Below are positions 1 through 9,153 of a stretch of 64,000 bases of DNA, piece after piece. The translations under genes were made by a program, and so were the position numbers. The stretch is from Paenibacillus sp. 37. GTDB lineage: Bacteria > Bacillota > Bacilli > Paenibacillales > Paenibacillaceae. Numbering within the stretch: position 1 is the first letter of the stretch; every line of letters begins with the position of its first letter. A model generated the notes under the pieces. The model was not told the origin of the DNA and searched no databases. It saw nothing but the letters and a program-made list of their open reading frames with translations. The stretch spans positions 2,604,001 through 2,668,000 of the forward strand of contig NZ_CP043761.1 of assembly GCF_008386395.1 (NCBI RefSeq), read 5' to 3'.

Positions 1-359
1 TGGTAGCTGAACAGGATCATGGGAACATTGTCGGATTTGCTTGTGGGGGTAAGGAGCGTAAAGGCAAATTACCTTATGATGGAGAGTTGTACGCTATATA
101 TTTGCTTAAGGAAGTGCAACAAACGGGGATAGGTCAGCAACTGGCGACACATGTCGTTCATCATCTGCAGACCCACAATATGAAACGTTTGATCATATGG
201 GCTTTGGAGCGAAATTCAGCTTGTCGCTTCTATGAAAAGATGGGAGGCACTCCAGTCCAAACACAGTCCCTCCGCATTGGTGGTCAAGATCTGATCGAAG
301 TTGGCTACGGATGGGAAGACTTAAGCCTCTTTGGAGAGAAGAGCCTGCCCGACTGTTGA
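1..359 (+). CDS. GNAT family N-acetyltransferase, 3' part only
   Basis: The reading frame is already open at the left edge of the window, so the start of this gene lies outside. The visible part (about 118 residues) shows the GNAT acetyl-CoA binding motif A as QQTGIGQQL, followed by the usual helix and a C-terminal strand region containing FYEKMGG, where GNAT proteins carry a conserved Tyr. GNAT enzymes transfer an acetyl group from acetyl-CoA to an amine of a small molecule or protein; the substrate cannot be deduced. It stops at TGA 357-359 and no strong terminator follows directly. Confidence 0.8.
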   Translation, partial: VAEQDHGNIVGFACGGKERKGKLPYDGELYAIYLLKEVQQTGIGQQLATHVVHHLQTHNMKRLIIWALERNSACRFYEKMGGTPVQTQSLRIGGQDLIEVGYGWEDLSLFGEKSLPDC

Positions 360-528
360 AAGACTTTCAGATGGCGAGAGAATAGTGTGGGTTGTGTTGT
401 TTCCTTAAACTTTAAAAATGGAATAGCTAATTCAGGTCTTCACGTTTGCGTAATTCTGAACAAGGTTAATGATGTATTACACCGTTGTGCAGGTGTGACA
501 TTTAATCTTGATCAGGGGGCGTATTCAC

Positions 529-2004
529 ATGACTTTAATGGACACTGAACATACAACATGGACGAAACAATATATTAATGGCAGCTGGGTAGATGGCTCC
601 GGTGAGAAAACAATGGAGAATATCAATCCTTATTCGGGAGAAGTTATTGCTACATGGCGCTCTTCCAATAAGAAAGACATAGATAAGGCTTATGAGTCAG
701 CTCAGAAAAATTCGATTGAATGGGCGAAGTCATTACCTGCTGCGAAAGAAGAGGTATTGCGTAAAGTTTCATCCCTGATGACGGAGCGGAAAGAGGAGAT
801 CATTCAACTGTTGATCACGGAATCCGGGAGTACCCGTATCAAATCGGAGGCGGAGTTTGCAGCGGCTAAACGCATTGTGGACGAAGCAGCATCTTTTCCT
901 TATCGCATGAAGGGTGAGATCATCCCGTCCAATACCCCTGGCAAAGAGAACCGTGTGGTTCGTGAGCCGAAGGGAGTGATTGGTGTTATCGGGCCATGGA
1001 ACTTCCCTTTGCATCTATGCCTGCGATCTGTAGCTCCAGCAATTGCTCTTGGTAATGGTGTGGTGATTAAACCAGCATCGGATACTCCGATTACGGCAGG
1101 GTGGCTTATTGCCGATTTGTTTGAACAGGCTGGTCTGCCTGAGGGCGTGCTGAATGTCGTTGCGGGAAGTGGCAGCGAGATTGGAGATTACTTTGTCGCT
1201 CATCCGGTTCCCAAAGTAATTTCATTCACGGGTTCCACAGAAGTTGGACAAGGGATCGGTAAACTGGCGGGTGAACATTTAAAAGAAACGGCACTGGAAC
1301 TAGGCGGCAACAACGCCATGGTTGTGCTGGAAGATGCGGACATTGAACGTGCTGCCGAAGCGGCGGTCTTTGGTAAGTTTCTGCATCAGGGACAGATCTG
1401 CATGGCTCTGAATCGTATCATTGTGCATACCGATATTTACGACCAATTCGTCGAATCATTTGTTGCCAAAACGAAGAATGTCCAGGCAGGTGATCCAGCG
1501 GATGCCAAAACACTCGTGGGTCCTCTCATTCGGGAAAAAGAGGTAGAACGATTGCTGGAGCTTGTGAACAAAACCAAGGCTGAAGGCGCACAGTTAATGC
1601 TCGGGGGGACCAGTCAAGGCAGCGTGCTGTCTCCTACTGTACTTGCCGATGTTAAACCTGAACAGGATATCGTGCAGCAGGAATTATTTGGCCCAGTAGC
1701 AGTGATCATGAAGGCTCATGATGAGCAGGAAGCTGTACGTTTGGCGAATGATACTCCTTATGGACTTAGTGGTTCCGTATTCACCAAAGATCTGAATCGA
1801 GGATATCAGGTTGCCCAGCGCATTGAATCGGGTATGGTGCATGTAAATGATCAGTCTGTGAACGATGAAGCGCATGTGATGTTTGGCGGTGAAAAAGCTT
1901 CAGGGATTGGACGTTTCGGTGGGGATTGGGCCATTGAAAAGTTTACACGTACTCGTTGGATCAGCATTCAGCACCAATATCGGGAATATCCGGGAGTGAA
2001 ATAA
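529..2004 (+). CDS. NAD(P)-dependent aldehyde dehydrogenase
   Basis: This 491-residue protein belongs to the aldehyde dehydrogenase superfamily, which oxidises aldehydes to carboxylic acids with NAD(P)+ in the cytoplasm. The cofactor-binding segment GVIGPWNFP, the strand FTGSTEVG, the catalytic base motif ELGGNN (Glu about 257) and the nucleophile motif GQICMALNR (Cys about 291) are all present, and the length is full for the family. Overall wording is closest to the vanillin/benzaldehyde-type dehydrogenases of bacilli (YfmT-like), but the substrate is an inference. ATG 529 is chosen because AGGGGGC lies 8 bases upstream; an in-frame TTG at 508 has no such site. A terminator follows at 2081, so the gene appears monocistronic. 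Confidence 0.9.
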   Translation: MTLMDTEHTTWTKQYINGSWVDGSGEKTMENINPYSGEVIATWRSSNKKDIDKAYESAQKNSIEWAKSLPAAKEEVLRKVSSLMTERKEEIIQLLITESGSTRIKSEAEFAAAKRIVDEAASFPYRMKGEIIPSNTPGKENRVVREPKGVIGVIGPWNFPLHLCLRSVAPAIALGNGVVIKPASDTPITAGWLIADLFEQAGLPEGVLNVVAGSGSEIGDYFVAHPVPKVISFTGSTEVGQGIGKLAGEHLKETALELGGNNAMVVLEDADIERAAEAAVFGKFLHQGQICMALNRIIVHTDIYDQFVESFVAKTKNVQAGDPADAKTLVGPLIREKEVERLLELVNKTKAEGAQLMLGGTSQGSVLSPTVLADVKPEQDIVQQELFGPVAVIMKAHDEQEAVRLANDTPYGLSGSVFTKDLNRGYQVAQRIESGMVHVNDQSVNDEAHVMFGGEKASGIGRFGGDWAIEKFTRTRWISIQHQYREYPGVK

Positions 2005-2080
2005 GTCGAAAAAGAGTGAACCAGCAGGAGCATTTATGAATGATTAGAGTGGGTTACAAAAAAACGACAAATCATGCGAA

Positions 2081-2113
2081 AGTCCGTCTCCAGCTTGGTG
2101 GGACGGGCTTTTT
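2081..2113 (+). terminator. Rho-independent terminator after aldehyde dehydrogenase
   Basis: AGTCCGTC and GACGGGCT form a stem (with a G-U pair) and are followed by a run of T. It lies 77 bases behind the aldehyde dehydrogenase stop codon. Confidence 0.75.
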
Positions 2114-2248
2114 GCACAATTTTACACCTCAGCAAAATACGGCTTAATATAAGAGTGGAAAAGCTGTTTGGGGCTGACGCTATCTGGTTATTTATGGATA
2201 CACGGAAGAATCGATCCGTAAATCCAATGGCAAAGGGGCTTTAAATTC

Positions 2249-2401
2249 ATGTCCATTGACCGCTTTATTCTGAGGAAACTGAATACCTGTCAGGAAGAAC
2301 ATACACGTGCCAATTTGGTTCGGCTGTTTGTCATTCGTATTCGTAAAGCCGAGATTGCGGAAGAACATGATGCCGCCTATGTCCTGAGCAAACTGCACTG
2401 A
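2249..2401 (+). CDS. possible small protein, 50 residues
   Basis: ATG 2249 is preceded by AAAGGGG about 10 bases upstream and opens a 50-codon frame with codon use like that of neighbouring genes. The product is rich in charged residues and alternates basic and acidic patches, as expected for one or two amphipathic helices. A terminator lies at 2454. The opposite strand is also open over nearly the same stretch (2192-2398) with equally normal codons, so the coding strand is uncertain. I do not recognise either product. Confidence 0.3.
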   Translation: MSIDRFILRKLNTCQEEHTRANLVRLFVIRIRKAEIAEEHDAAYVLSKLH

Positions 2402-2453
2402 GTGATGGCTGACAATAATTGCGATCCGATGTTAACGTGTATACAACTCAAAA

Positions 2454-2486
2454 AAGGAAGCTTGTCTATAACGACAGCTTCCTTTT
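2454..2486 (+). terminator. strong rho-independent terminator, probably bidirectional
   Basis: AAGGAAGCTTGTC and GACAGCTTCCTT pair as a long stem with a TATAAC loop, flanked by an A run on the left and a T run on the right. It can end the small plus-strand frame at 2249 and the minus-strand gene that stops at 2524. Confidence 0.8.
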
Positions 2487-2523
2487 TCATGTCTTGTAAA
2501 AAATGTGTCTTGGTTGACTCCTT

Positions 2524-2763
2524 TTAATATAAGGATAAAGCAAGGGAGTCGTTTTCACTTCGACTGTGGAGAATGGCTTCTCCATTAACAATCTCAATAC
2601 TAATTAAAGAATGCAGACATTTTTGAATGGCGCGTTTACCGTTGCTAATTTTATGCTCAAGAGCACTGCTAAGCAATCTTAATGTCTTCTGCATAGGTTG
2701 TTTGTTTTCTTGATTAAAATATACAGGGATTGATTTGTTTTGAAAGGTTATTAGGGTTCTCAC
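2524..2763 (-). CDS. hypothetical protein, 79 residues
   Basis: The minus-strand frame begins with GTG at 2763, preceded by AGGTGAT at good spacing, and ends just before a shared terminator. The product is basic and soluble, with no membrane segment, signal peptide or known motif that I can recognise. The central part (LSSALEHKISNGKRAIQKC) is probably helical. The ribosome binding site and the terminator are the main reasons to accept it as a gene. Confidence 0.45.
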   Translation of the reverse strand: MRTLITFQNKSIPVYFNQENKQPMQKTLRLLSSALEHKISNGKRAIQKCLHSLISIEIVNGEAILHSRSENDSLALSLY

Positions 2764-3185
2764 TTGAAATCACCTCACGGTTGTTATTTCATACAGCTAA
2801 TATTAAATTCCAATGCTTAAAATTACCTTAAAATCAGCTTATGAAAACATAAAGGTGGGTAATGTTTGAAAAGTGTTCACAATTCAATTGTGAGCGAAGG
2901 AATAAAAGTCCTGAAAAACGTAACTTAATTACCATTTAAATGGAACTAAAAACGATAGTTTTCGTATCCTCGCAATATTTAATTGCATAACTGCCACGAA
3001 AGTTCTGAGTCGAATGTACGATATTTTAATATATACGTGGGTCATATGTAACAAAATTACAGGTGGTACATTGCAAACAGGGGGTTTATGTAAGAAAATA
3101 GGGTTGATATAACGATTCATTCTCTTTTTTTTGATTTAATCTGACATTAGGACAATTTACATATGAGACCATGGGAGGGATTCGG
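2764..3185. promoter_or_regulatory. intergenic region ahead of the type VII secretion locus, with a perfect palindrome
   Basis: This 420-base stretch has no convincing gene. It contains a perfect 17-base palindrome TCACAATT-C-AATTGTGA at 2877-2893, which looks like a regulator binding site placed between the minus-strand gene and the secretion operon. The stretch 3020-3160 is A+T rich, and I could not fix a single convincing promoter in it. Confidence 0.5.
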
Positions 3186-3506
3186 ATGATTCTAACCGTG
3201 TATTCCGGCCGCGAGGAAGGAGAATGGTTCGACATCGATGTTCCGGACGAATGTACCATTGAACATTTGAAGACATTACTCGGCGTTCGCATTTTTGGAC
3301 AGGCACCGGGAGACGGCATTCAGTACATCCTTGAAGCCAAGTTTCCGGAAGGTTTGTGGTTCTCTCCGCAGAACGCACAGCAATTAATGGAAACAGGGCT
3401 GCGACAAGGCAGTTGCGTACGTGTCCAGCGGGCTTTTTCAACGACTTCGGAAGAAGCGCCTGTATATGGAAGACGTTCATTGTTTCAACAGGACAGCAAC
3501 GAATAG
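3186..3506 (+). CDS. type VII secretion ubiquitin-like protein (EsaB/YukD family)
   Basis: The 106-residue product starts MILTVYSG and has the alternating strand/helix pattern of the small ubiquitin-like proteins EsaB/YukD that accompany EssC in Firmicutes type VII secretion systems. Identification rests on this pattern, on size and on position directly ahead of the EssC-type ATPase. ATG 3186 is chosen because GGGAGGG lies six bases upstream; the in-frame ATG at 3171 overlaps that site. It is the first gene of the secretion cluster, with a 54-base gap to the next gene. In staphylococci EsaB acts in the cytoplasm as a regulator or accessory factor; the same role here is inferred. Confidence 0.7.
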   Translation: MILTVYSGREEGEWFDIDVPDECTIEHLKTLLGVRIFGQAPGDGIQYILEAKFPEGLWFSPQNAQQLMETGLRQGSCVRVQRAFSTTSEEAPVYGRRSLFQQDSNE

Positions 3507-3560
3507 GGCTTTTGAACGTATACATTCATTATTGAACGAACTAAAGGAGGTCTTCTCTTC

Positions 3561-6500
3561 GTGAATGTGTTATATCAGCGTTCTCCAAGAATGACACCGG
3601 TTCTCAAGGAAGAGAGACTCGAAATACTCAGGCCTCCAACAGAACCGAGCAAACCCACGTTTTCCATGATATCCATTATTGTGCCGATCATGATGACTAT
3701 GGTCAGCATTGGTTTCTACGTATATATCAATATGACCGGCAAAATGGGCAACAGCAATTATATGATGTTTCAGATGATGACGGTCATGATGATGCTTACT
3801 TCTTACACCATTCCATTCTTCGTGTATCTGAGCAACAAGAAATCATATCGCAAAAAATTGGAAGAACGAAAAACAATGTATCTTGCCCAACTGGACAAAC
3901 ACCGGGAAGAACTGAAAGAAGCTCAGGCGGAGCAAGTGAAGAGCCTGTACGAAATTCACGGTGATCCGGGTGTATGTCTTCAAGTGGTGAAGAACCGGAA
4001 CAGTTCCTTGTGGGAGCGTTCACCAGAGGATGATGATTTCCTTCAGGTGCGCATTGGAACGGGAGAGATTCCATTCCGCATCAAACTTCAGGTTCCGCGG
4101 ATTGATGGTTACGAGAAGGATGAGCTGATTGAAGCTGCCCATGAACTTGCGGCTGAATTCCAGACGGTACCGGATGCTTCCATTACATTACCTTTGTTCC
4201 AATCGAAGGTTATGGGACTGGTCGGCGATCGGGAGGAAGTACTTGCTTCCCTGCGAGTCATCATCTCACAACTGACGGTACGCCATTCCCCGGATGAACT
4301 GAAGCTTGCTGCATTCTATGAAGAAAAGGACAGCAAGGAATGGGACTGGCTTCGCTGGATGCCCCATATCTGGGATGAAGACCAAGGACAACGCTATATG
4401 GCCGACAGGCACAGCGGTGCGCATCAATTGGCGGACAGCTTGTTTTCCGTGTTGAACCGGCGTCGTAACAATAAGGAAGACCGCTACAAGAAAAGTGTAC
4501 AAACGCCATGTTACGTTGTGATTCTCTCCGATACGCAATTGATTGAAGAAGAACCGTTACTTCCGCTGCTGTTGGAGTCGGCTCATGACATTGATGTATG
4601 CACCATCATACTGGCTAATCGCAAGGAGTCTCTACCGATGCATTGTCAGTTGATTATGGATGCCTCCAAAGGCAAAGGGGTGTATATCAAAAAAACGGAA
4701 GATGCGGATGTTATACAACAAATGTACAAGCCTGATGTGATTTCGAAGGAGATGGCAGAGGCGCTTTCCCGTTATATGTCACCGATCCGCTTAAAGCGTT
4801 CATCTGCTTCAGATATCCCGCAAGTGCTTCCGTTATTCGATATGCTGAGCACATCACGTGTGGAAGATCTGGATGTGGTGTCCAGGTGGGGACAGACGAG
4901 ATATCCTGACACGCTGCCCGTACCGATGGGTGTACGAGCTGGCGGTAAAAAAATTGCGATAAACTTGCATGACAAAATTGAACGTCAGGGTCATGGTCCC
5001 CATGGTCTGATTGCAGGTACAACCGGTTCAGGTAAAAGTGAAGTCATCCAGTCCATCGTTGCTTCACTCGCTGCTGAATTCCATCCACATGATCTGGCAT
5101 TCATGCTGATTGACTATAAAGGTGGCGGTATGTCCAATACATTTGTTGATCTGCCTCATGTGGTAGGGACAATCACCAATCTGGATGGAAATCTGATCGA
5201 GCGGGCAAATATCTCACTTCGTGCCGAACTGGTCAGAAGGCAAAAAATATTAAATGATGCGGGAAACCTCCAGCATATTGATGAATATTACAAGATTCTG
5301 CGTTCCAGACATGAACAGCCACTGCCACATCTGGTCATTATCATTGACGAGTTTGCTCAATTGAAGCGGGACCAGCCGGAGTTTATGGATGAATTGATCA
5401 GTATCGCGGCCATTGGCCGGACACTTGGGGTTCATCTAATTCTGGCAACCCAAAAGCCAGCTGGTGTTGTGGACGATAAAATATGGAGTAATTCCCGTTT
5501 TAGGATCTGTCTTCGCGTACAGAGTGAGGGAGACAGCAGGGACATGATCAAGATTCCAAATGCTGCCTGGATTACAAAGCCTGGTCGCGGATATTTCCAG
5601 GTTGGTAGTGATGAAGTGTTTGAAGAAATGCAATTCGCCTGGAGTGGTGCACCTTATAACCAGCAGGAGGATTCAACAACAGTATTGCCTGTTATGGAAG
5701 TGCGCCTGAACGGTAAGCGGGAGCCTCTGTTAACTGGAGAGCGCAGAGCCGTTCTCAAAGGTGAAGATGTTCCGAAACAGCTTCAGGTATTTATTGATTA
5801 TGTTGCGCAATCTGCAGCTGATGCGGGTATCCGTCGTTTGCCAGGACCATGGTTGCCACCTTTACCAGAGACACTGGAATGGGAAGGTCTTCAGGACTGG
5901 CAGGAAGAAGAAAATCGGGATCTGCTGCTTGATGGCGGGGCGAGTGGTCTGAAACCACTGGTTGGTTTGCTGGATGATCTCCCTAATCAGCGCCAACAAC
6001 CGCTCGCATTGCCTGTGGATCAAGGACATCTGGTCGTGTACGGCATGCCAGGACTGGGCAAAACAACATTTGTTCAGACCTTGCTTATGTCTTTGGCCCG
6101 TTCCCATAGAACTGAACCTTGGCATGGTTACATTATCGACATGGGCCGCATGATGAAGGACTTTGCAGCACTACCTCAGATTGGTGGCGTGATGATGGCG
6201 GAAGAAGAAGACCGGATCAAACGGTTATTCCGCTATATTCTCAAGCTGTCAGCACAACGCAAAGATATCATCTCGGAGGCGGGGGTTAAAACGATTTCGG
6301 CCTACCGCCGGACAGCTCACGCGGCTGTTCCGCAGGTTGTGGTCGTTATCGATGGTTATCTTTCATTCCGCAATGCCTATCCGGAAGAGAATGAACTTCT
6401 GGAGACGATCCTGCGTGAAGGCGGAAGTCTGGGTATCACCTTTGTGCTCACCGCCAATCGGGTAACAGATGTATTTGAAAAATTCAGAAGTAATATTCCC

Positions 6501-7565
6501 AATGCGGTTTCATTTGAGTTATCCGATCCAAGCGATTATTATTATGCCGTGGGAAGACCTTCCAAGGCGCCAAGCCAACTTCCGCCAGGAAGAGGTCTGG
6601 TCAAAGGGCAAGTGCCTCCGTTAATGTTCCAGGCGGCATTACCATCTTCAGGGGCAGATGAGGGCAAGCGTTCATCTGAACTGCGCCGTACGATTGCTGA
6701 GATTCGCCAAGGCTGGACAGGGGAAGAAGCGCCGCAGATTGCTCCACTTCCGGAAGAGATCAAACTCAAGGATCTACTCATTCGGACAGGATCATATGGT
6801 CAGGCGTGGGATACATCGTCTATAACTGTCCCTGTGGGACTGCTTACGGATGATCTGGAACCATTCGAGCTTAATCTGCGTGAAGGTCCGCATTTCATGG
6901 TAACGAGTCCGATGGAAGGCGGCAAAACGACATTTTTATTGACATGGATGTTATCACTGGCTTATCATGCTTCTCCGGAAGATGTGCAAATATACACAGT
7001 AGATATGCGTTATGGCTCAGGTGGGCTGGGGGAAATCAGCAGTTTGCCCCATGTCCGTGGACATGTATCGCGAGAAGAACAGCTTGCACCTGTCATTCAA
7101 CAGTTGTACGATGAAGTTCTGAAAAGAGGCGAGATTTCCGGTGGACCGGAACTTGTGCTCGTCATCGATGATGCGGACACCTTGTCCAAGCAGCTAAACG
7201 ATTTTAATGTAAAAGATCAATTGGGAGCGATTGTTCGTCAAGGAAGGGATCGCGGTGTACATGTGATTCTGTCCGGGGTTCCGGCAGACTTCCCGACCTT
7301 CGGTTCTGACTGGGTAACGGATGTGAAGGCTTCCCAGAGCGGAATGCTGTTCGGGACTTTAGACCCTAACGATCTCTCGTTCTTCCGTATACCTTATTCC
7401 GAATCTGGAGGTAGTTCAGGTGGGCTGAAGGTACTGCCTCCGGGTCAAGGTTATTATGTAAAACGTAAATATTCCAGGGTTAAAGGTGCAGTTCCATGTG
7501 ATGACAGCTGGAAAATGACCGATTGGATTTCTGAAATTCGTGACCGATGGCATGTTGTAGTTTGA
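3561..7565 (+). CDS. type VII secretion FtsK/SpoIIIE-type ATPase, EssC/EccC family
   Basis: This 1334-residue membrane ATPase is the motor of a type VII (ESX) secretion system. After about 35 residues there are two membrane segments (about 36-57 and 68-90), then three FtsK/SpoIIIE nucleotide-binding domains: Walker A GTTGSGKS at about 486, with IIIDEFAQL as Walker B; GMPGLGKTT at about 828; and a third at about 1118 in which the first glycine is replaced (SPMEGGKTT). The first domain is the best conserved, as usual for this family. Unlike staphylococcal EssC and Bacillus YukBA there are no N-terminal FHA domains, so the layout is closer to mycobacterial EccC. GTG 3561 follows AAAGGAGG at ideal spacing. 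Confidence 0.93.
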   Translation: MNVLYQRSPRMTPVLKEERLEILRPPTEPSKPTFSMISIIVPIMMTMVSIGFYVYINMTGKMGNSNYMMFQMMTVMMMLTSYTIPFFVYLSNKKSYRKKLEERKTMYLAQLDKHREELKEAQAEQVKSLYEIHGDPGVCLQVVKNRNSSLWERSPEDDDFLQVRIGTGEIPFRIKLQVPRIDGYEKDELIEAAHELAAEFQTVPDASITLPLFQSKVMGLVGDREEVLASLRVIISQLTVRHSPDELKLAAFYEEKDSKEWDWLRWMPHIWDEDQGQRYMADRHSGAHQLADSLFSVLNRRRNNKEDRYKKSVQTPCYVVILSDTQLIEEEPLLPLLLESAHDIDVCTIILANRKESLPMHCQLIMDASKGKGVYIKKTEDADVIQQMYKPDVISKEMAEALSRYMSPIRLKRSSASDIPQVLPLFDMLSTSRVEDLDVVSRWGQTRYPDTLPVPMGVRAGGKKIAINLHDKIERQGHGPHGLIAGTTGSGKSEVIQSIVASLAAEFHPHDLAFMLIDYKGGGMSNTFVDLPHVVGTITNLDGNLIERANISLRAELVRRQKILNDAGNLQHIDEYYKILRSRHEQPLPHLVIIIDEFAQLKRDQPEFMDELISIAAIGRTLGVHLILATQKPAGVVDDKIWSNSRFRICLRVQSEGDSRDMIKIPNAAWITKPGRGYFQVGSDEVFEEMQFAWSGAPYNQQEDSTTVLPVMEVRLNGKREPLLTGERRAVLKGEDVPKQLQVFIDYVAQSAADAGIRRLPGPWLPPLPETLEWEGLQDWQEEENRDLLLDGGASGLKPLVGLLDDLPNQRQQPLALPVDQGHLVVYGMPGLGKTTFVQTLLMSLARSHRTEPWHGYIIDMGRMMKDFAALPQIGGVMMAEEEDRIKRLFRYILKLSAQRKDIISEAGVKTISAYRRTAHAAVPQVVVVIDGYLSFRNAYPEENELLETILREGGSLGITFVLTANRVTDVFEKFRSNIPNAVSFELSDPSDYYYAVGRPSKAPSQLPPGRGLVKGQVPPLMFQAALPSSGADEGKRSSELRRTIAEIRQGWTGEEAPQIAPLPEEIKLKDLLIRTGSYGQAWDTSSITVPVGLLTDDLEPFELNLREGPHFMVTSPMEGGKTTFLLTWMLSLAYHASPEDVQIYTVDMRYGSGGLGEISSLPHVRGHVSREEQLAPVIQQLYDEVLKRGEISGGPELVLVIDDADTLSKQLNDFNVKDQLGAIVRQGRDRGVHVILSGVPADFPTFGSDWVTDVKASQSGMLFGTLDPNDLSFFRIPYSESGGSSGGLKVLPPGQGYYVKRKYSRVKGAVPCDDSWKMTDWISEIRDRWHVVV

Positions 7566-7581
7566 GGGGAGGTGGCTCATA

Positions 7582-8412
7582 ATGTTGACGGTTCATGATT
7601 CTAAGCAAAAGGTAGTCACGTTGCAAACAAAGGAACTTTTTTTCCTGGCTGGTATTCTCGGTTCAGACCGACTGCTTGGTGTAGAAGATCCGTTTCGCGG
7701 CTATATGGCTGAGGATATCGCGAGGGAGTGGGAGCGTGTCAAAACCTCCCTTCTTGACAAAGGATATCTGATTCGGGATCAGGATACCGATGAGCTGATC
7801 ATGACACCGACCGTTTTCTCCAGGGTAGCCATTGCCGGATTGTCCGACAGAGCTTGTTGGATTCGCTACACGATCAACGGCAAGTCGTATGAGAGTTATA
7901 TACATTGCACGGATGAGCGGGTCGTTGAAGTTTCCCGTGTTGACGACGTACCGGACTCGTTCCGGCTCAGCGATCTGGGAAGTGTTCGTGAAGCCATCGA
8001 TGTTCTGATAGAGCGGATGAAATGGAGCGGCCATTCTCCTGCGGAGAAACCGGCCCTAATGTGCTCCAAGAAAAAATTTTATGATGTCATGAATGAGCTC
8101 GAAAACAGCGGAGTACAGACCGTAGCAGCGGAACTCGAACAGGAGACAAGTGATCCTGAGGGCTCACTTGCACTGGCACGCTGTCTGGTGGGTAAGGAGT
8201 CAGACGGGGAGCTCAGGTTGCTTGTATGGAATGAAGACGGGTGGAAGTCGCAGTCGGCAGCCTTTGCTGCAAGTGCGGTATCCAACTGGTTGTTCCGGAT
8301 GAGCACTGCGGCTTCAGATGATTGGCTTGTTGCAGCACTAACGACTAGAGAACAGTTTCACGAGATGCTGCTGGACTGGCTTAAACAGCCTGCAGGGGAA
8401 GAGGAAAGGTGA
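7582..8412 (+). CDS. type VII secretion-associated protein of unknown function
   Basis: The 276-residue product starts 16 bases after the ATPase stop codon, behind GGGGAGGTGG, so it is translated from the same operon. It is soluble and has no recognisable catalytic motif. The N-terminal part (ELFFLAGILGSDRLLGVEDP) reads like a mixed alpha/beta or winged-helix domain, and the C-terminal half is helical. Its size and its place between an EccC-like ATPase and WXG100 proteins recall the EspG-type chaperones of mycobacterial ESX loci, but that comparison is only an inference from context. It stops six bases before the next gene. Confidence 0.7.
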   Translation: MLTVHDSKQKVVTLQTKELFFLAGILGSDRLLGVEDPFRGYMAEDIAREWERVKTSLLDKGYLIRDQDTDELIMTPTVFSRVAIAGLSDRACWIRYTINGKSYESYIHCTDERVVEVSRVDDVPDSFRLSDLGSVREAIDVLIERMKWSGHSPAEKPALMCSKKKFYDVMNELENSGVQTVAAELEQETSDPEGSLALARCLVGKESDGELRLLVWNEDGWKSQSAAFAASAVSNWLFRMSTAASDDWLVAALTTREQFHEMLLDWLKQPAGEEER

Positions 8413-8418
8413 TGGTAA

Positions 8419-8967
8419 ATGCGCATTCGTGTGGAACCGGATGTGCTTCGGGCACTGAGCAAGCAGATTCAGTATGCAGCGGAGCAAATACAGCAAAAGA
8501 TGACAGTGTTGGATCAGGCGATTCATTCGCTGGAGTGGGAGGTTGAATCCCGCGCAGCGGTGATGAATGAATGGAATCACAGTAAACGACTGGGCGAGGA
8601 TGCGCTGCGTCGATTAATGGACTTAAGCGTACAGCTGGGACGCAAAGCGTTGTTATTCCAGCAGGCAGACATGGAGTATCGTTCCGTGCTGAGTCATGTG
8701 AACACAGCCTATGGTAATGCGGTCAATATGCTGAATGTTCTTCAGAACAATCGTACAGGAGAAATCATGCCTGCACATTCTGCAACTGTAGCTGTAGTAT
8801 CCGATCCCCTTTCCGCAATGGCGGCCGTATATCGTGTACAGGATGCCGCTCCGCCTGATGGCTCCCCGGCTACACTGGTGCAGGCTATGCAGCCTGAGCC
8901 TGTAGCATGGAGATTCACAGATCCTTCCTTTCGGGGAAGAAGAGGGACCGAGCCTGTGGTTTCCTGA
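8419..8967 (+). CDS. WXG100-like secreted or partner protein with C-terminal extension
   Basis: The 182-residue product has an N-terminal region of about 100 residues predicted as a long two-helix hairpin, beginning with VLRALSKQIQYAAEQIQ. The turn carries LEWEVES in place of the exact WxG triplet, which makes it a diverged WXG100 protein. The C-terminal 80 residues are rich in Ala, Pro and Val and are probably flexible. It sits between the unknown operon member and the canonical WXG100 gene and may be the partner that pairs with it. The start follows GAGGAAAGGTGATGGTAA. The secretion role is inferred from fold and context. Confidence 0.65.
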   Translation: MRIRVEPDVLRALSKQIQYAAEQIQQKMTVLDQAIHSLEWEVESRAAVMNEWNHSKRLGEDALRRLMDLSVQLGRKALLFQQADMEYRSVLSHVNTAYGNAVNMLNVLQNNRTGEIMPAHSATVAVVSDPLSAMAAVYRVQDAAPPDGSPATLVQAMQPEPVAWRFTDPSFRGRRGTEPVVS

Positions 8968-9077
8968 ACAGGGTGAATGAAAGTAACAGCAGAAAGTGAA
9001 TCTTTTTTTGTAAATAGGCTGTTAGGAGAAGTTTCAAATGCTAAAAATGGGGTAAATAGGATTAGGTCCTTCGGCTT

Positions 9078-9106
9078 TTGTCCGATCGATCCTGGTATAG
9101 TACAAT
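9078..9106 (+). promoter_or_regulatory. sigma-A type promoter for the WXG100 gene
   Basis: TTGTCC at 9078-9083 and TACAAT at 9101-9106 are separated by exactly 17 bases. The pair lies 48 bases ahead of the start codon of the canonical WXG100 gene, inside the secretion cluster, which suggests separate and higher transcription of the small substrate. Confidence 0.7.
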
Positions 9107-9153
9107 TTGAACAAGTAAAAAATTAATTGCACAAACCAAGGAGGAATTTACAA

